64,000 bases of DNA from the NCBI RefSeq assembly GCF_018402695.1, contig NZ_JAGYIM010000009.1, positions 372,001 through 436,000 on the forward strand, written 5' to 3'. The stretch's first letter is position 1. Each line of letters opens with the position of its first letter. The translations under genes were made by a program, and so were the position numbers. Below, one piece after another: positions 7,817-17,320 of this stretch. The DNA comes from Arsukibacterium sp. (GTDB lineage Bacteria > Pseudomonadota > Gammaproteobacteria > Enterobacterales > Alteromonadaceae). The notes under the pieces were generated by a model. The model had not been told where the DNA came from. It did not search any database and saw only the letters and a list, made by a program, of their open reading frames with translations.

Positions 7817-9175
7817 ATGAAAATCTCCTTAGCTGCCAACTCAGCCTTACTTAACCCCGACTTTACCTTTGGCGTGGCGACAGCCTCATTTCAGATCGAA
7901 GGTGCTGCCGACAGCCGGTTGCCCTGTATCTGGGATACGTTTTGTGCCGAACCTGGCCGGATTAAAGACGGCTCGAACGGCCTGATAGCCTGTGATCACA
8001 TCAATCGCTGGCGTGAAGATATTGAGCTTATTGCTGCTCTGGGCGTTGATGCTTACCGTTTCTCGATTGCCTGGGGCCGGGTAATTAATGTTGATGGCAC
8101 TGTTAATCAGGCCGGGCTGGATTTTTATCTGCAACTGCTGGACGCCCTTAAGGTAAGAGGCATAAAAGCCTTCGTCACGTTATACCACTGGGATTTACCA
8201 CAGTACTTACAAGACAGCGGCGGCTGGTTAAACCGGGCGACAGCATATAAATTTGCTGAATATGCTGACCTGATCAGTAAGGCATTTGCTGACAGAGTGT
8301 ACTCTTATGCCACATTGAACGAGCCCTTCTGCAGTGCCTACTTAAGTTACGAAGCCGGTATTCATGCGCCGGGTATGCAAAATCGCAAGCAGGGCCGTCA
8401 GGTGGCCCATCATCTATTATTGGCCCATGGTCTGGCAATGCAGGTGTTGCAACAGAATGCCCCTCAGGCGCTGAACGGTATAGTGCTTAATTTCAGCCCA
8501 TGCCATCCGGCCAGCAACAGCGATGCCGATATCCGGGCGGCCCGGATGGCCGATCAGTATCACAATCAGTGGTATATTCAGCCGTTGATGGAAGGTTGTT
8601 ATCCGGCGCTATTGCAGCAGTTACCGCTTAGCGAGCAGCCGGACATTGCCACTGGCGATATGGATATAATTGCCCGGCCGCTGGATTTTCTCGGCGTTAA
8701 TTACTATACCCGTACAGTATATCGTGACAACGGCAAAGGCTGGTTCAGTGATGTGCCACCAACCGCGCCACCGTTAACAGATATGGGCTGGGAAATTTAC
8801 CCGGCGGGGCTGACCGAGATTTTGCTGGATATAAACCAGCGCTATCAGTTACCACCGGTTTATATCACGGAAAATGGCGCGGCCATGCCGGATAGCTTGC
8901 AGCAGGGCCAGGTGCAGGACAAGGAACGGGTAGCATATTTTCAGCAACACCTGCAAGCCGTGGAAAACGCCATAAATGCCGGCATGCGTATCGACGGCTA
9001 CTTTGCCTGGAGCCTGATGGATAATTTTGAATGGGCCGAGGGCTATGCCAAACGGTTTGGTATAGTCTATGTAGATTACACCACTCAGCAACGCACGTTA
9101 AAAACCAGTGCCATAGCCTTGCGCGACTGCTTTGCCAGCAGACAGGTGAACGACCAGAAAATTGCTAACAAATAA
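7817..9175 (+). CDS. GH1 beta-glucosidase, cytoplasmic
   Basis: A 452-residue glycoside hydrolase family 1 enzyme without a signal peptide, expected to split imported cellobiose, laminaribiose or other beta-glucosides. The family's landmarks are present in order: FTFGVATASFQIEGA at the N-terminus, YRFSIAWGRV, the acid/base Glu169 in ATLNEPFC, NYYTR, and the nucleophile Glu352 in YITENGAA. The length is normal (about 450). The frame can begin at TTG 7814, but the adjacent ATG at 7817 is preferred. It is the first gene of GH1-GPH transporter-LacI. Confidence 0.95.
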   Translation: MKISLAANSALLNPDFTFGVATASFQIEGAADSRLPCIWDTFCAEPGRIKDGSNGLIACDHINRWREDIELIAALGVDAYRFSIAWGRVINVDGTVNQAGLDFYLQLLDALKVRGIKAFVTLYHWDLPQYLQDSGGWLNRATAYKFAEYADLISKAFADRVYSYATLNEPFCSAYLSYEAGIHAPGMQNRKQGRQVAHHLLLAHGLAMQVLQQNAPQALNGIVLNFSPCHPASNSDADIRAARMADQYHNQWYIQPLMEGCYPALLQQLPLSEQPDIATGDMDIIARPLDFLGVNYYTRTVYRDNGKGWFSDVPPTAPPLTDMGWEIYPAGLTEILLDINQRYQLPPVYITENGAAMPDSLQQGQVQDKERVAYFQQHLQAVENAINAGMRIDGYFAWSLMDNFEWAEGYAKRFGIVYVDYTTQQRTLKTSAIALRDCFASRQVNDQKIANK

Positions 9176-9211
9176 CAACAAACAGAATTAAGGCGCCATC
9201 ATGGGGTTAGC

Positions 9212-10573
9212 ATGCTGACAAAAAAAGAAAAAGTGGCCTACGGCCTTGGCGATACGGCCAGCAATATCGTGTTTCAGACGGTCATGCTGTTTTTAACCTT
9301 TTTTTATACCGATATTTTTGGTATTTCGCCGGCGGTAGTAGGCACTATGTTTTTGCTGGTGCGGATCATCGATGCGGTAACCGACCCATTAATGGGCGCG
9401 CTGGCCGACAAAACCAAAAGCCGCCATGGTAAGTACCGGCCTTATTTGTTGTGGCTGGCGCTGCCATTTGCCCTGTGCAGCGTGCTGGCCTTTACCACTC
9501 CCGATTTATCAGCCAATGGCAAAGTGATTTATGCTTTTGCTACTTATACGCTCCTGATGCTGGCTTACACGGCTATCAACATTCCTTACTCGGCACTGGG
9601 GGGGGTATTAACCGCCGACCCGACCGAGCGGGTTTCAGTGCAGTCGTACCGCTTTGTGTTTGGCATGCTGGGCGGCCTGCTGGTTACTGCCTGCACCTTG
9701 CCGTTAGTTAATTACTTTGGCAATGGCGACAACGCCAGAGGCTATCAGCTAACTATCGCTGCAATGAGTGCGCTGGGTTTACTACTGTTTTTACTGTGCT
9801 TTTATGGTACCCGCGAGCGGGTGCATGCGCCGGCCAATCAGCAGCTAACCCTGGCGAATAGTTTCAGCTCGTTGTGGCAAAATGATCAGTGGCGCATCTT
9901 ATGTGTGGCGGCGTTTTTCCTGTTAACCGGTATGGTGCTGCGCACTACCCTGGCCATTTACTATGTGAAATACTTTCTGGGGCGGGAAGACTTAATCACC
10001 GCTTTTATTACCCTTGGCATGCTGGGAAATATTGCCGGTTGCGCCGCTGCCCAGTGGTTAAGCCGTTATATCGACAAAGTTAAAGCCTATATTGGTTTAC
10101 AACTTATTTCGGCGTTTATTTGTGTTATCAGCTTCTTTATTGGTGCTGAACAATTGGTACTGGCCTTCGGTTTGTATTTTCTCTGGGGGTTCTTCTTACA
10201 AATGGCGACGCCGCTGTTGTGGGCGAAAATGGCCGATGCGGTTGATTACGGCCATTATAAAACCGGGGTGCGGATCACCGGTCTGGTGTATTCCTCTATC
10301 GTCTTTTTTATAAAACTGGGGCTGGCCCTGGGTGGCGCCTTGGCCGGCTGGCTGTTGGCCGGTTTTGGTTATCAGGCCGATGTGGTCCAAACGGCTAGCG
10401 CCCAGCATGGTATCTTGCTTAGTTTCACTCTGTTACCGGCCATCGGCTCAGTATTGGTGGCGCTGGTTATGAGCCGCTACCGGCTTAACAGCGAGCGGGT
10501 GCTGGATATTCACCGGCAACTGGCACAGCAATCTGGTGATATCGCGCCAGAGCATGCTAGAGTAAATGCCTAA
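9212..10573 (+). CDS. GPH-type glycoside:cation symporter (MFS)
   Basis: A 453-residue, 12-segment transporter of the glycoside-pentoside-hexuronide family (MelB, XylP, YicJ relatives). The family pattern is seen in KVAYGLGDTASNIVF at the N-terminus and IDAVTDPLMGALADKTKSRHG, split as IDAVTDPLMG and ADKTKSRHGKYRP. It starts 36 bases after the GH1 stop, so beta-glucoside disaccharides are its likely cargo. The locus therefore has two unrelated importers, one beside the lipid-anchored GH3 and one beside the cytoplasmic GH1, probably for monosaccharide and disaccharide respectively (inference). Confidence 0.9.
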   Translation: MLTKKEKVAYGLGDTASNIVFQTVMLFLTFFYTDIFGISPAVVGTMFLLVRIIDAVTDPLMGALADKTKSRHGKYRPYLLWLALPFALCSVLAFTTPDLSANGKVIYAFATYTLLMLAYTAINIPYSALGGVLTADPTERVSVQSYRFVFGMLGGLLVTACTLPLVNYFGNGDNARGYQLTIAAMSALGLLLFLLCFYGTRERVHAPANQQLTLANSFSSLWQNDQWRILCVAAFFLLTGMVLRTTLAIYYVKYFLGREDLITAFITLGMLGNIAGCAAAQWLSRYIDKVKAYIGLQLISAFICVISFFIGAEQLVLAFGLYFLWGFFLQMATPLLWAKMADAVDYGHYKTGVRITGLVYSSIVFFIKLGLALGGALAGWLLAGFGYQADVVQTASAQHGILLSFTLLPAIGSVLVALVMSRYRLNSERVLDIHRQLAQQSGDIAPEHARVNA

Positions 10574-10594
10574 AATAATAAGTACAGGCCCAAC

Positions 10595-11602
10595 ATGGCA
10601 ACCATATACCAGGTATCTGAATTAGCGGGCGTATCACTGGCCACAGTTTCCCGGGTGATGAACAATAATGTCCGGGTAAGTGAAGCCACCCGCAACAAAG
10701 TGTTGCAGGCAATGGAGCAGCTGGGATACCGGCCAAACTCTATTGCCCAGTCGCTGGCGTCCAGCCGCTCCAACAGTATTGGTATTCTGGTATCCGAGTT
10801 ACACGGGCCTTTTTACGGTGAAATGCTGACCGGGATCGAGGCGGAATTCCGGGCGGCGGGCAAACACGTTATTATTGCTGCCGGCCACAGTGAGCGGGCG
10901 ACTGAAGAAGATGGTATCGAGTTTTTGCTAAGCCGTAATTGTGACGCGCTAATTTTGCATGTTGAAGCAGTCAGCGATCAGTATTTAATCGAGTTAAATA
11001 AGAAACAAACCCCTTTCGTGCTGTTAAACCGCCAGATAGCGGCGCTGGCTGACCGCTGTATCAGCCTGGACAACGAGCTTGGTGGCTATTTGGCCACCCG
11101 TTACCTGTTAGAGCAGGGCCACCGCCATATCGCCTATATTGCCGGACCCATGTGGAAAACCGATGCCCGAGACCGTTTTCATGGCCATCAGCGGGCGCTG
11201 GCCGGGTATCAGTTAACCGCTGAACAGGCGTTATTTTTTGAAGGTGATTTTCGGGAAACTGGTGGCAGCAAAGGTTTGCAGGCACTGCTGGCCAGCGGCC
11301 GGCCATTCAGCGCCGTGGTGTGCGCCAACGACGAAATGGCATCGGGTGCCCTGACCGCCGCCCGCGAACTGGGTTACGAAGTGCCGGCTGACTTTTCGGT
11401 AATGGGCTTTGATAACGTTAACTTTGCTTATTACACCTATCCGAAACTCTCAACTATTGATTATCCGGTTAGTGCTATGGGCCAGATGGCGGCCCGCTGG
11501 GTGTTGAAACAGGTGTATCAACAAAGCAGCATTGAAGTACAGCAAGTTTTTAATCCTCAGCTTATCCCGCGTGATTCAGTGGCAGAAGCTGCCATTACCT
11601 GA
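10595..11602 (+). CDS. LacI-family transcriptional repressor of the beta-glucoside locus
   Basis: A 335-residue regulator. The N-terminal LacI helix-turn-helix (MATIYQVSELAGVSLATVSR, then VMNNNVRVS) and hinge helix (RPNSIAQSLAS) are followed by a periplasmic-binding-protein-like sensor domain ending in ELGYEVPADFSVMGFDN. It starts 21 bases after the symporter stop and is probably the last gene of the operon it controls. The operator at 7722-7735 has the family's central CG. The inducer is presumably a beta-glucoside or glucose, but this cannot be read from the sequence. Confidence 0.92.
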   Translation: MATIYQVSELAGVSLATVSRVMNNNVRVSEATRNKVLQAMEQLGYRPNSIAQSLASSRSNSIGILVSELHGPFYGEMLTGIEAEFRAAGKHVIIAAGHSERATEEDGIEFLLSRNCDALILHVEAVSDQYLIELNKKQTPFVLLNRQIAALADRCISLDNELGGYLATRYLLEQGHRHIAYIAGPMWKTDARDRFHGHQRALAGYQLTAEQALFFEGDFRETGGSKGLQALLASGRPFSAVVCANDEMASGALTAARELGYEVPADFSVMGFDNVNFAYYTYPKLSTIDYPVSAMGQMAARWVLKQVYQQSSIEVQQVFNPQLIPRDSVAEAAIT

Positions 11603-11762
11603 ACCGCCGTGCACTGAATAATGTGATAGCTGGCAATTGGTTATAAAATAATCGAATTTTTCGTTTAATTTATTAGGTTAAATTCATTAGTTTTGATTAA
11701 AACAACAGCGTATAGTGCGCGCTTTAACGTGCAACGGGTACGTTTGCAGTAGAGGTAGAGTT

Positions 11763-13412
11763 ATGCAGAGTACGCAGTCGATGACCGTCGCAATGCGCTT
11801 GGCTTTGGGTTTCGGCGTTGTGCTGTTACTGATGGTGGGGCTGACCTTATTTGGGGTGCAACGGGTCAGTCAGATAAATCAGACGCTAACCACTATAACC
11901 GAAGTAAATTCAGTCAAGCAGCGCTATGCCATTAATTTCCGTGGCAGCGTACATGACAGGGCCATTGCGTTGCGTGATGTTACGCTGGTGCCTAACCTAA
12001 CAGATCTCCCCCCCGTGCTGGCTGATATAAACCGGCTGCAGGACTTTTACCAGCAATCGCGCCAGCCAATGGACCAGTTGTTTCAGGCCAACCCTGACAT
12101 CAGCGCGGCCGAGCGGCGTTTACTGGATGCTATTCATCAGGTAGAACAACGGGCACAGCCGTTGGCCACTGACGTGATCCGGTTACGCCAGCAAGGACAA
12201 CAAGTGGCAGCGCAGCAGTTGCTGTTGCAGCAAATGAGCCCGGCTTTTGTCGACTGGTTGGCCAGCATCAATGCTTTTATTGATTTTCAGGAACAGAAAA
12301 ACCAGCAGGCTACCGCTTACGCCCGTGATGTGGCGGCAACCTTTGCCCTGTCGATGGTACTGTTAACCTTGCTGGCGATACTGATTGGTGGTGTTACTGC
12401 CTGGTATATCAGCCGCTATTTACGCAACGCACTGGGCGGCGAGCCTGCACTGGCGGCGGAAATTGTCAGCCAGATAGCCGGTGGCGATCTGACAACCCGG
12501 ATCAAAGACAGCCAGCCAGACAGTATGCTGGCCGCAGTCGCCAGTATGCAGCAGCAGCTGCGCCAAACCTTAAAAGAAGTGATCAGCGCAGCTAATACAG
12601 TGTCAAAGCAGGCGACAGAGCTTGATCTTGCTTCAAAAGAAGCATTACAGGCCTCTGAGCTGCAGGCGTCATCATCAACCGCATCAGCGGCCAGCATTGA
12701 GGAAATGACGGTCAGCCTGAATGAAGTAGCCAATACCGTGCAGCTGACCGAGCAAAACTCGGAGAAGACTGCAGAATTATCAGCGCAGGGCGCCAAACTG
12801 GTGCAAGATGCCGCAACCGAAATTGGCGTTGTCGCTGAAACCGTACAGCAATCTGCCAGCCAGATTGGTAGCTTGCAGCAACGCTCGAAAGATATTGCCG
12901 GTATTGCCGGGGTTATCCGCAGCATTGCGGAACAAACCAACTTGCTGGCATTAAATGCTGCTATTGAAGCCGCCCGGGCCGGTGAGTCTGGCCGGGGGTT
13001 TGCGGTAGTGGCAGATGAAGTGCGCCAGTTAGCAGAACGCACCAGCAAAGCGACCACCGAAATTGCCGGCATGATCCAGTTAGTACAGGATGAAACCCAG
13101 CAAGCCGTGCTGGCGATGGAAACATCGGCTCCGAGGGTAGCTCAGGGGCTGGCTCTGGCCAATCAGGCAGCAACCATGCTGGAACAAATTCGCTTGCAGG
13201 CCGAAGATTCACTGCACAATGTCCGTGATGTGTCACGCTCTACCAGTGAGCAAACCGCGGCAGTAAGTGAGCTGGCCCGGCATATTGAACAAATTGCTAC
13301 TATGTCTCGTGAAACCACGCTAACCCTGCAACAAAACCGTGGCGCCGTTACCGCGCTGCAACAGGTTGCGACAGGGCTAAGCGGTCAGGTTGGTCGTTTT
13401 AAAACAGACTGA
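11763..13412 (+). CDS. Methyl-accepting chemotaxis protein
   Basis: A 549-residue chemoreceptor. I start at the ATG at 11763 because AGAGGTAGAG lies just before it and a membrane segment follows (residues about 12-32, [20 protein letters not shown]). The periplasmic part is about 145 residues, predicted helical, like the four-helix-bundle ligand domains. A second membrane segment lies near residues 183-205, then HAMP, then the signalling domain. Its tip hairpin is [18 protein letters not shown] followed by [18 protein letters not shown]. No C-terminal CheR/CheB-binding pentapeptide is present. The ligand is unknown; its position after the sugar locus may be coincidental. Confidence 0.92.
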   Translation: MQSTQSMTVAMRLALGFGVVLLLMVGLTLFGVQRVSQINQTLTTITEVNSVKQRYAINFRGSVHDRAIALRDVTLVPNLTDLPPVLADINRLQDFYQQSRQPMDQLFQANPDISAAERRLLDAIHQVEQRAQPLATDVIRLRQQGQQVAAQQLLLQQMSPAFVDWLASINAFIDFQEQKNQQATAYARDVAATFALSMVLLTLLAILIGGVTAWYISRYLRNALGGEPALAAEIVSQIAGGDLTTRIKDSQPDSMLAAVASMQQQLRQTLKEVISAANTVSKQATELDLASKEALQASELQASSSTASAASIEEMTVSLNEVANTVQLTEQNSEKTAELSAQGAKLVQDAATEIGVVAETVQQSASQIGSLQQRSKDIAGIAGVIRSIAEQTNLLALNAAIEAARAGESGRGFAVVADEVRQLAERTSKATTEIAGMIQLVQDETQQAVLAMETSAPRVAQGLALANQAATMLEQIRLQAEDSLHNVRDVSRSTSEQTAAVSELARHIEQIATMSRETTLTLQQNRGAVTALQQVATGLSGQVGRFKTD

Positions 13413-13413
13413 T

Positions 13414-14406
13414 TCACGGTAGCGCAGCACCGCGGGCACTAAGGTATAACGCATACCAGTGCTCGCGGCTTAATTTTACAGCGCTTGCGTCTGCGCAGGC
13501 TTTAATCCGCGTAGTATTGGTAGTGCCTATCACCGGTTGAATATGCGCCGGATGGCGCATTAACCAGCCCAGCACTATTGCTTCTCTGGTTACCTGATAC
13601 TCAGCCGCTAATTGCTGCACCAGCGTCGCGGTCGCCCTGACATGTGCTGGCGCCTTACTGATATCTTTGCCGGTGAACAGGCCCTGGCTTAAGCTACCCC
13701 AAGCCTGCAGCTGAACGTTATGCCGGCGGCAATATTCGATAGTTCCCGCGCTAAAATTGACCGCGGGTTGGCCACTGCAACCGGCGGTAGTGCCTTCATC
13801 CAGCCAGGCCAGATGACTTAAACTCAGTTCCAGCTGATTAACCAGCAGCGGGTTCACCAGTGCGCTTTGCAATAACGCTAACTGGTGTTGTTGCATATTC
13901 GACACGCCAAAGTGTTTTACCTTGCCGCTCTGGATCAGCTGGCCAAACGTCGCTGCTACTTCTTCTGGCTGCATTAATGGATCAGGTCGGTGCAGTAACA
14001 AGATATCCAGCTGTTCAATTTGCAGCCGGCGCAGGATATTATCAACGGACCGGGCTAGCCATTGTCCCGAAAAATCATAACGCTGCGGGCCTTCATCGTC
14101 TGCAAAACGGATGCCGCACTTTGACTGCAGTGACATCTGCTGACGAAGTTCCGGGCGCTCTGCCAGTACCTTACCAAAAGCCTGCTCGGCCTTACCAAAG
14201 GTATAAATATCCGCATGATCAAAGATCCGGATCCCCGCCTCCAGCGCCGCGTCTATCACCTTATGGGTTGCACTAATATCAGCGGCAGACAACGGGTTGC
14301 TGTTCCAGCCACCGCCTAAATTCATACAGCCAAACACTAACGGGCTGTGCTGGCGCAGCTGATTAGCCAGCGGATAACAGTTCTGGGTTGTGACGGTAGC
14401 GGGCAT
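13414..14406 (-). CDS. Aldo/keto reductase, YdhF type
   Basis: A 330-residue NADP(H)-dependent oxidoreductase with a TIM barrel. The catalytic tetrad can be read: Asp63 and Tyr68 in FDHADIYTFGKAE, Lys96 in LQSKCGIR, and His139 in ILLLHRPDPLM. The wording is closest to the E. coli YdhF group, whose physiological substrate is not settled. It converges with the chemoreceptor gene, with the stops one base apart, and is monocistronic or followed by nothing on its strand. Confidence 0.9.
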   Translation of the reverse strand: MPATVTTQNCYPLANQLRQHSPLVFGCMNLGGGWNSNPLSAADISATHKVIDAALEAGIRIFDHADIYTFGKAEQAFGKVLAERPELRQQMSLQSKCGIRFADDEGPQRYDFSGQWLARSVDNILRRLQIEQLDILLLHRPDPLMQPEEVAATFGQLIQSGKVKHFGVSNMQQHQLALLQSALVNPLLVNQLELSLSHLAWLDEGTTAGCSGQPAVNFSAGTIEYCRRHNVQLQAWGSLSQGLFTGKDISKAPAHVRATATLVQQLAAEYQVTREAIVLGWLMRHPAHIQPVIGTTNTTRIKACADASAVKLSREHWYALYLSARGAALP

Positions 14407-14430
14407 AGCGGGTCCTAAAACGTTAAAAAA

Positions 14431-14982
14431 TCAGCCGCAATCTGCTTTTAGCCACTTGCCGCTTTGTTGCATGGTCATTTGTTCGGCTTTGCCATTTACT
14501 TCAGTAGTAAAACTGGCATTGCCACTATAAGCTTTGCGGCTGCTGAAGGTCATATCTCCTTCGCCACTGGTCGGTGGGTTGGTATCGCAGCTAAAGGTAA
14601 AACTGTAGCTGTTATCACCGGTCTGGCTGATTTGCTGCTCGCAGCCATCCTGTTGCGGTAACTGGCCACGGTCAATTTCCTGTTGGGTCAGACACACCTG
14701 GATTGAACTGCCTTTCAAATCGAGCGATACGCCTTGACTGGCCATCATTTTTTCCACCATTTGCCGCTGTGCTGCCGGCATACTGGCCAACTGCTGTTCT
14801 GCCTGTTGCATGGCACGTTCCAGCTCGCCACTGGCGGTTTTAATACTGAAGTTATGTTGCCATAAACCGGGTTCGACATCCAGTTTCAGCGTTTCGGCGC
14901 TGGTCGACAGGCTTAAACCCAGCGCGGCAGCGCACAGGGTAGCGACAAAGGTGGGCTTTGCTGACATTTTAAAATCTTGCAT
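14431..14982 (-). CDS. DUF3617 periplasmic protein
   Basis: A 183-residue exported protein of unknown function with DUF3617 features: the opening VEPGLWQHNFSIK, a central amphipathic helix with QMVEKMMASQG, paired cysteines (VCLTQQE, GCEQQI, FSCDT, ADCG), and a C-terminal FSSRKAYSGNASF. The signal peptide spans about residues 6-30. The ATG at 14982 is supported by GGAGGA seven bases upstream. The gene lies 24 bases before the aldo/keto reductase start in the same direction and may be co-transcribed with it. Confidence 0.85.
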   Translation of the reverse strand: MQDFKMSAKPTFVATLCAAALGLSLSTSAETLKLDVEPGLWQHNFSIKTASGELERAMQQAEQQLASMPAAQRQMVEKMMASQGVSLDLKGSSIQVCLTQQEIDRGQLPQQDGCEQQISQTGDNSYSFTFSCDTNPPTSGEGDMTFSSRKAYSGNASFTTEVNGKAEQMTMQQSGKWLKADCG

Positions 14983-15067
14983 GATGATCCTCCATGACGG
15001 TTAAACAAGACAACTAAAACAAACAGCAAGCATAGAAGCTAACCGGAAAAACTGCAAAGTGAAAGCC

Positions 15068-17182
15068 TCACGGCAGCGGCAGCTGATATATGTCCCCTTG
15101 GGGCAGCTGGCGTTTGACAAAATATATTGCCCGGTTGCTGACACTGTAGTGATGCACTAGTTCTGGGCTTTGGGCCAGCAGCAACTCCGGTTCGGTTTCA
15201 GCGGCCAGTGATTTACGAAAAATGCCGGCGCCCGGCTGGTAATACACAATACTTTCGCCCTGCAATTGCCAGTTCAGCCAGTTAATTTTGTCAAAATCGG
15301 CCAGTAGTAATTGCTCTTCACCGTTTGCCAGATCCAGCTGCCATAAGCCATCCTGATGAAATTTGCTGTAATAGAGCGTATCACCAACCTGATACCCGCT
15401 ATAGCCGCTCTGAGTTGTCAATTGCTGATGGGTTTCACCTTGTAGCTGATAGCGCCACAGTTGCCAGTCGCCGGTTTTGTTGCTGCTGTAGATCAGGCTG
15501 TTATTGTCCGGGCCGCGGTTAACAACATAGGCCTGATGTTCAGCAGAAAATAACTGGCTCAACTGACCATCGGCTAATTCCAGTTGATACACGGCTCCTT
15601 GTTGACTGAAATAAATACTCCGCTGATCATTAGACCAACTGAGCCTGACAAAACCGGCCGGCGCCGGCAGCGCTGCCAGCATATGCTCGGCACCGTTGTG
15701 CGGTTTGCGCCAGATCTGATGCACGCCCTGGCGGGTAGTTAAAAACAGCATCTCCGTATCCTGCTGATTAACCCGGGGTAAAATGTCCAGCCGCGAGCTG
15801 TAAATAAGGGGTACAGCATTGCCGCCAGTATCTGTATCAGCATCCTGCAGCGGTTGCCTCCAGATATCGGCCTGTTGTTGCTGGCTGGCAAAGTACAGGT
15901 GTTGTGCGGTACTGGTTATCGAGTTCACAGGCTGCTGCGAGTAAAAGTAATGCTGCAGACTGTAATCAGCTGCCAGTGTATAAAGCTGGTTACTGGCGGC
16001 CAGAATCAGTGGTTGGCCGGCTGGCCAGCTTAAATCGACCACAGCAATATCCAGGTCTGTAGTGTGTTGCAGCTGTGGTGGCTGGCCGTTAGCCAGCTGA
16101 AATAAGCTGAGCCGGCTGCGCTGTGCTGTCAGATAACTGGCGATGGCCAGTTGCTGGCCATCTGCGGCCACCGCCAGGGCAATGGCCCCGTTAAAACTGG
16201 CGGGGTCAGCCAGAGTAAGTTGTTGCTGGTTAGTGGTGGCAAGCTGATAACGATAAACCAGATAGGGCTGGGTTTTGCTCTGGCGCAGCCGGTAGAAAAA
16301 GTGTTCGCTGTCCGGGCTCCAGCTGGCCTCAAATGCACTGTCGGTCGGACAGTCAAATAAAGCACGTTCAGGCGAGGCCGGACGTACTGGCAATAACATT
16401 ATCTGGCATTGGTTGCCGTCCAGCCTGCGATAAACCAGCTTTCTACCATCTGGACTGATGCTGCCATTTAACGCCTGCACCGGCGTCGCGATAAGGGGCC
16501 TATCCTGTTGCTTACTGCGTAACCATAGCTGCACTCTGCCCTGGGCATCGCGACGATGATACAGCAGCTGACCATCGGCACTGCTACTAATATCAAACTC
16601 TGCACCATCAAAGCTGGTAAGCGGTTCGGGGATTAACACTTGCTGCGGTACCGTATCGACGGCTGGCACTGACTGCCGCCAGACCCAGCCAGCCACTGCA
16701 ATTACAAATACAAAAGCTACCAGTAGCCACATTGCTTGGCGGTGGCGGCTTGCTGTTGGCGGCTTTTCAGCCAGCCTTGTGGCAGATTGTGCCGGCCTGG
16801 CCACATTAAGCGGTGGGATAAGCGGCGCAGTACCAGCCTGACCAGCGGTTTCAGTTACGGCACTGTGCAAACGGGCTTCAGGTAGCAGGCAATAACCCAG
16901 CTTAGGAATAGTGGCGATATAGTCGGTTGCCGGGTCCAGGCTGGCACAGGCTTTTCGTAATAAACTAACTGCCCGGTTAATGGCGCTTTCGCTGACCACC
17001 CGGCCCTGCCATACCTGATTAATCAGTTGTTCGCGGCTTACCGGTTCAGCGGCATGTTCTGCCAGCAACAATAACAGTTGGGCCTGTTTCGGCTCCAGGG
17101 TGCACTGTTGGCCGGCTCGCTGCAGGGTGCGGCGTTGCGGGTCAAATATCAGCTGGCCCAGTTGCCATTGCTGTTTATTCAT
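15068..17182 (-). CDS. Membrane-anchored winged-helix regulator with TolB-like propeller
   Basis: A 704-residue CadC/ToxR-like one-component regulator. The OmpR-type winged helix occupies residues about 1-105 (LEPKQAQLLLLLAEHAAEPV, then VVSESAINRAVSLLRKA and YIATIPKLGYCLL). A membrane segment (MWLLVAFVFVIAVAGWVW) sits near residue 147. The remaining 530 residues are repeated blades with patterns such as ISPDGRKLVYRR, WSPDSEHFFYR and WSNDQRSIYFSQ, as in TolB/PD40 propellers. The N-terminus is in the cytoplasm and the propeller in the periplasm. It is divergent from the two-domain esterase lipoprotein, with 138 bases between them, which makes that gene its first candidate target. Confidence 0.88.
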   Translation of the reverse strand: MNKQQWQLGQLIFDPQRRTLQRAGQQCTLEPKQAQLLLLLAEHAAEPVSREQLINQVWQGRVVSESAINRAVSLLRKACASLDPATDYIATIPKLGYCLLPEARLHSAVTETAGQAGTAPLIPPLNVARPAQSATRLAEKPPTASRHRQAMWLLVAFVFVIAVAGWVWRQSVPAVDTVPQQVLIPEPLTSFDGAEFDISSSADGQLLYHRRDAQGRVQLWLRSKQQDRPLIATPVQALNGSISPDGRKLVYRRLDGNQCQIMLLPVRPASPERALFDCPTDSAFEASWSPDSEHFFYRLRQSKTQPYLVYRYQLATTNQQQLTLADPASFNGAIALAVAADGQQLAIASYLTAQRSRLSLFQLANGQPPQLQHTTDLDIAVVDLSWPAGQPLILAASNQLYTLAADYSLQHYFYSQQPVNSITSTAQHLYFASQQQQADIWRQPLQDADTDTGGNAVPLIYSSRLDILPRVNQQDTEMLFLTTRQGVHQIWRKPHNGAEHMLAALPAPAGFVRLSWSNDQRSIYFSQQGAVYQLELADGQLSQLFSAEHQAYVVNRGPDNNSLIYSSNKTGDWQLWRYQLQGETHQQLTTQSGYSGYQVGDTLYYSKFHQDGLWQLDLANGEEQLLLADFDKINWLNWQLQGESIVYYQPGAGIFRKSLAAETEPELLLAQSPELVHHYSVSNRAIYFVKRQLPQGDIYQLPLP

Positions 17183-17320
17183 ATAAAAGCGTAACCCCTT
17201 GTTTAACGGCCAAAAACGAATAGTAAGCTTTTCATCATAAATCCATCACCTGGTCATTATCGCTATGTTTGCGGTTTAACCTTAGTTTGGCTGGCGACTT
17301 TATGTTAACAGGAAAGCAAT

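Noticed and set aside
12416-13072. A 218-codon open frame antisense to the chemoreceptor
   Set aside because: It is a shadow of the highly biased chemoreceptor coding frame; the product is a low-complexity Ser/Ala-rich sequence without domains.
13860-14276. A 138-codon open frame antisense to the aldo/keto reductase
   Set aside because: It lies wholly within a gene with clear catalytic residues on the other strand, and its own product resembles nothing.
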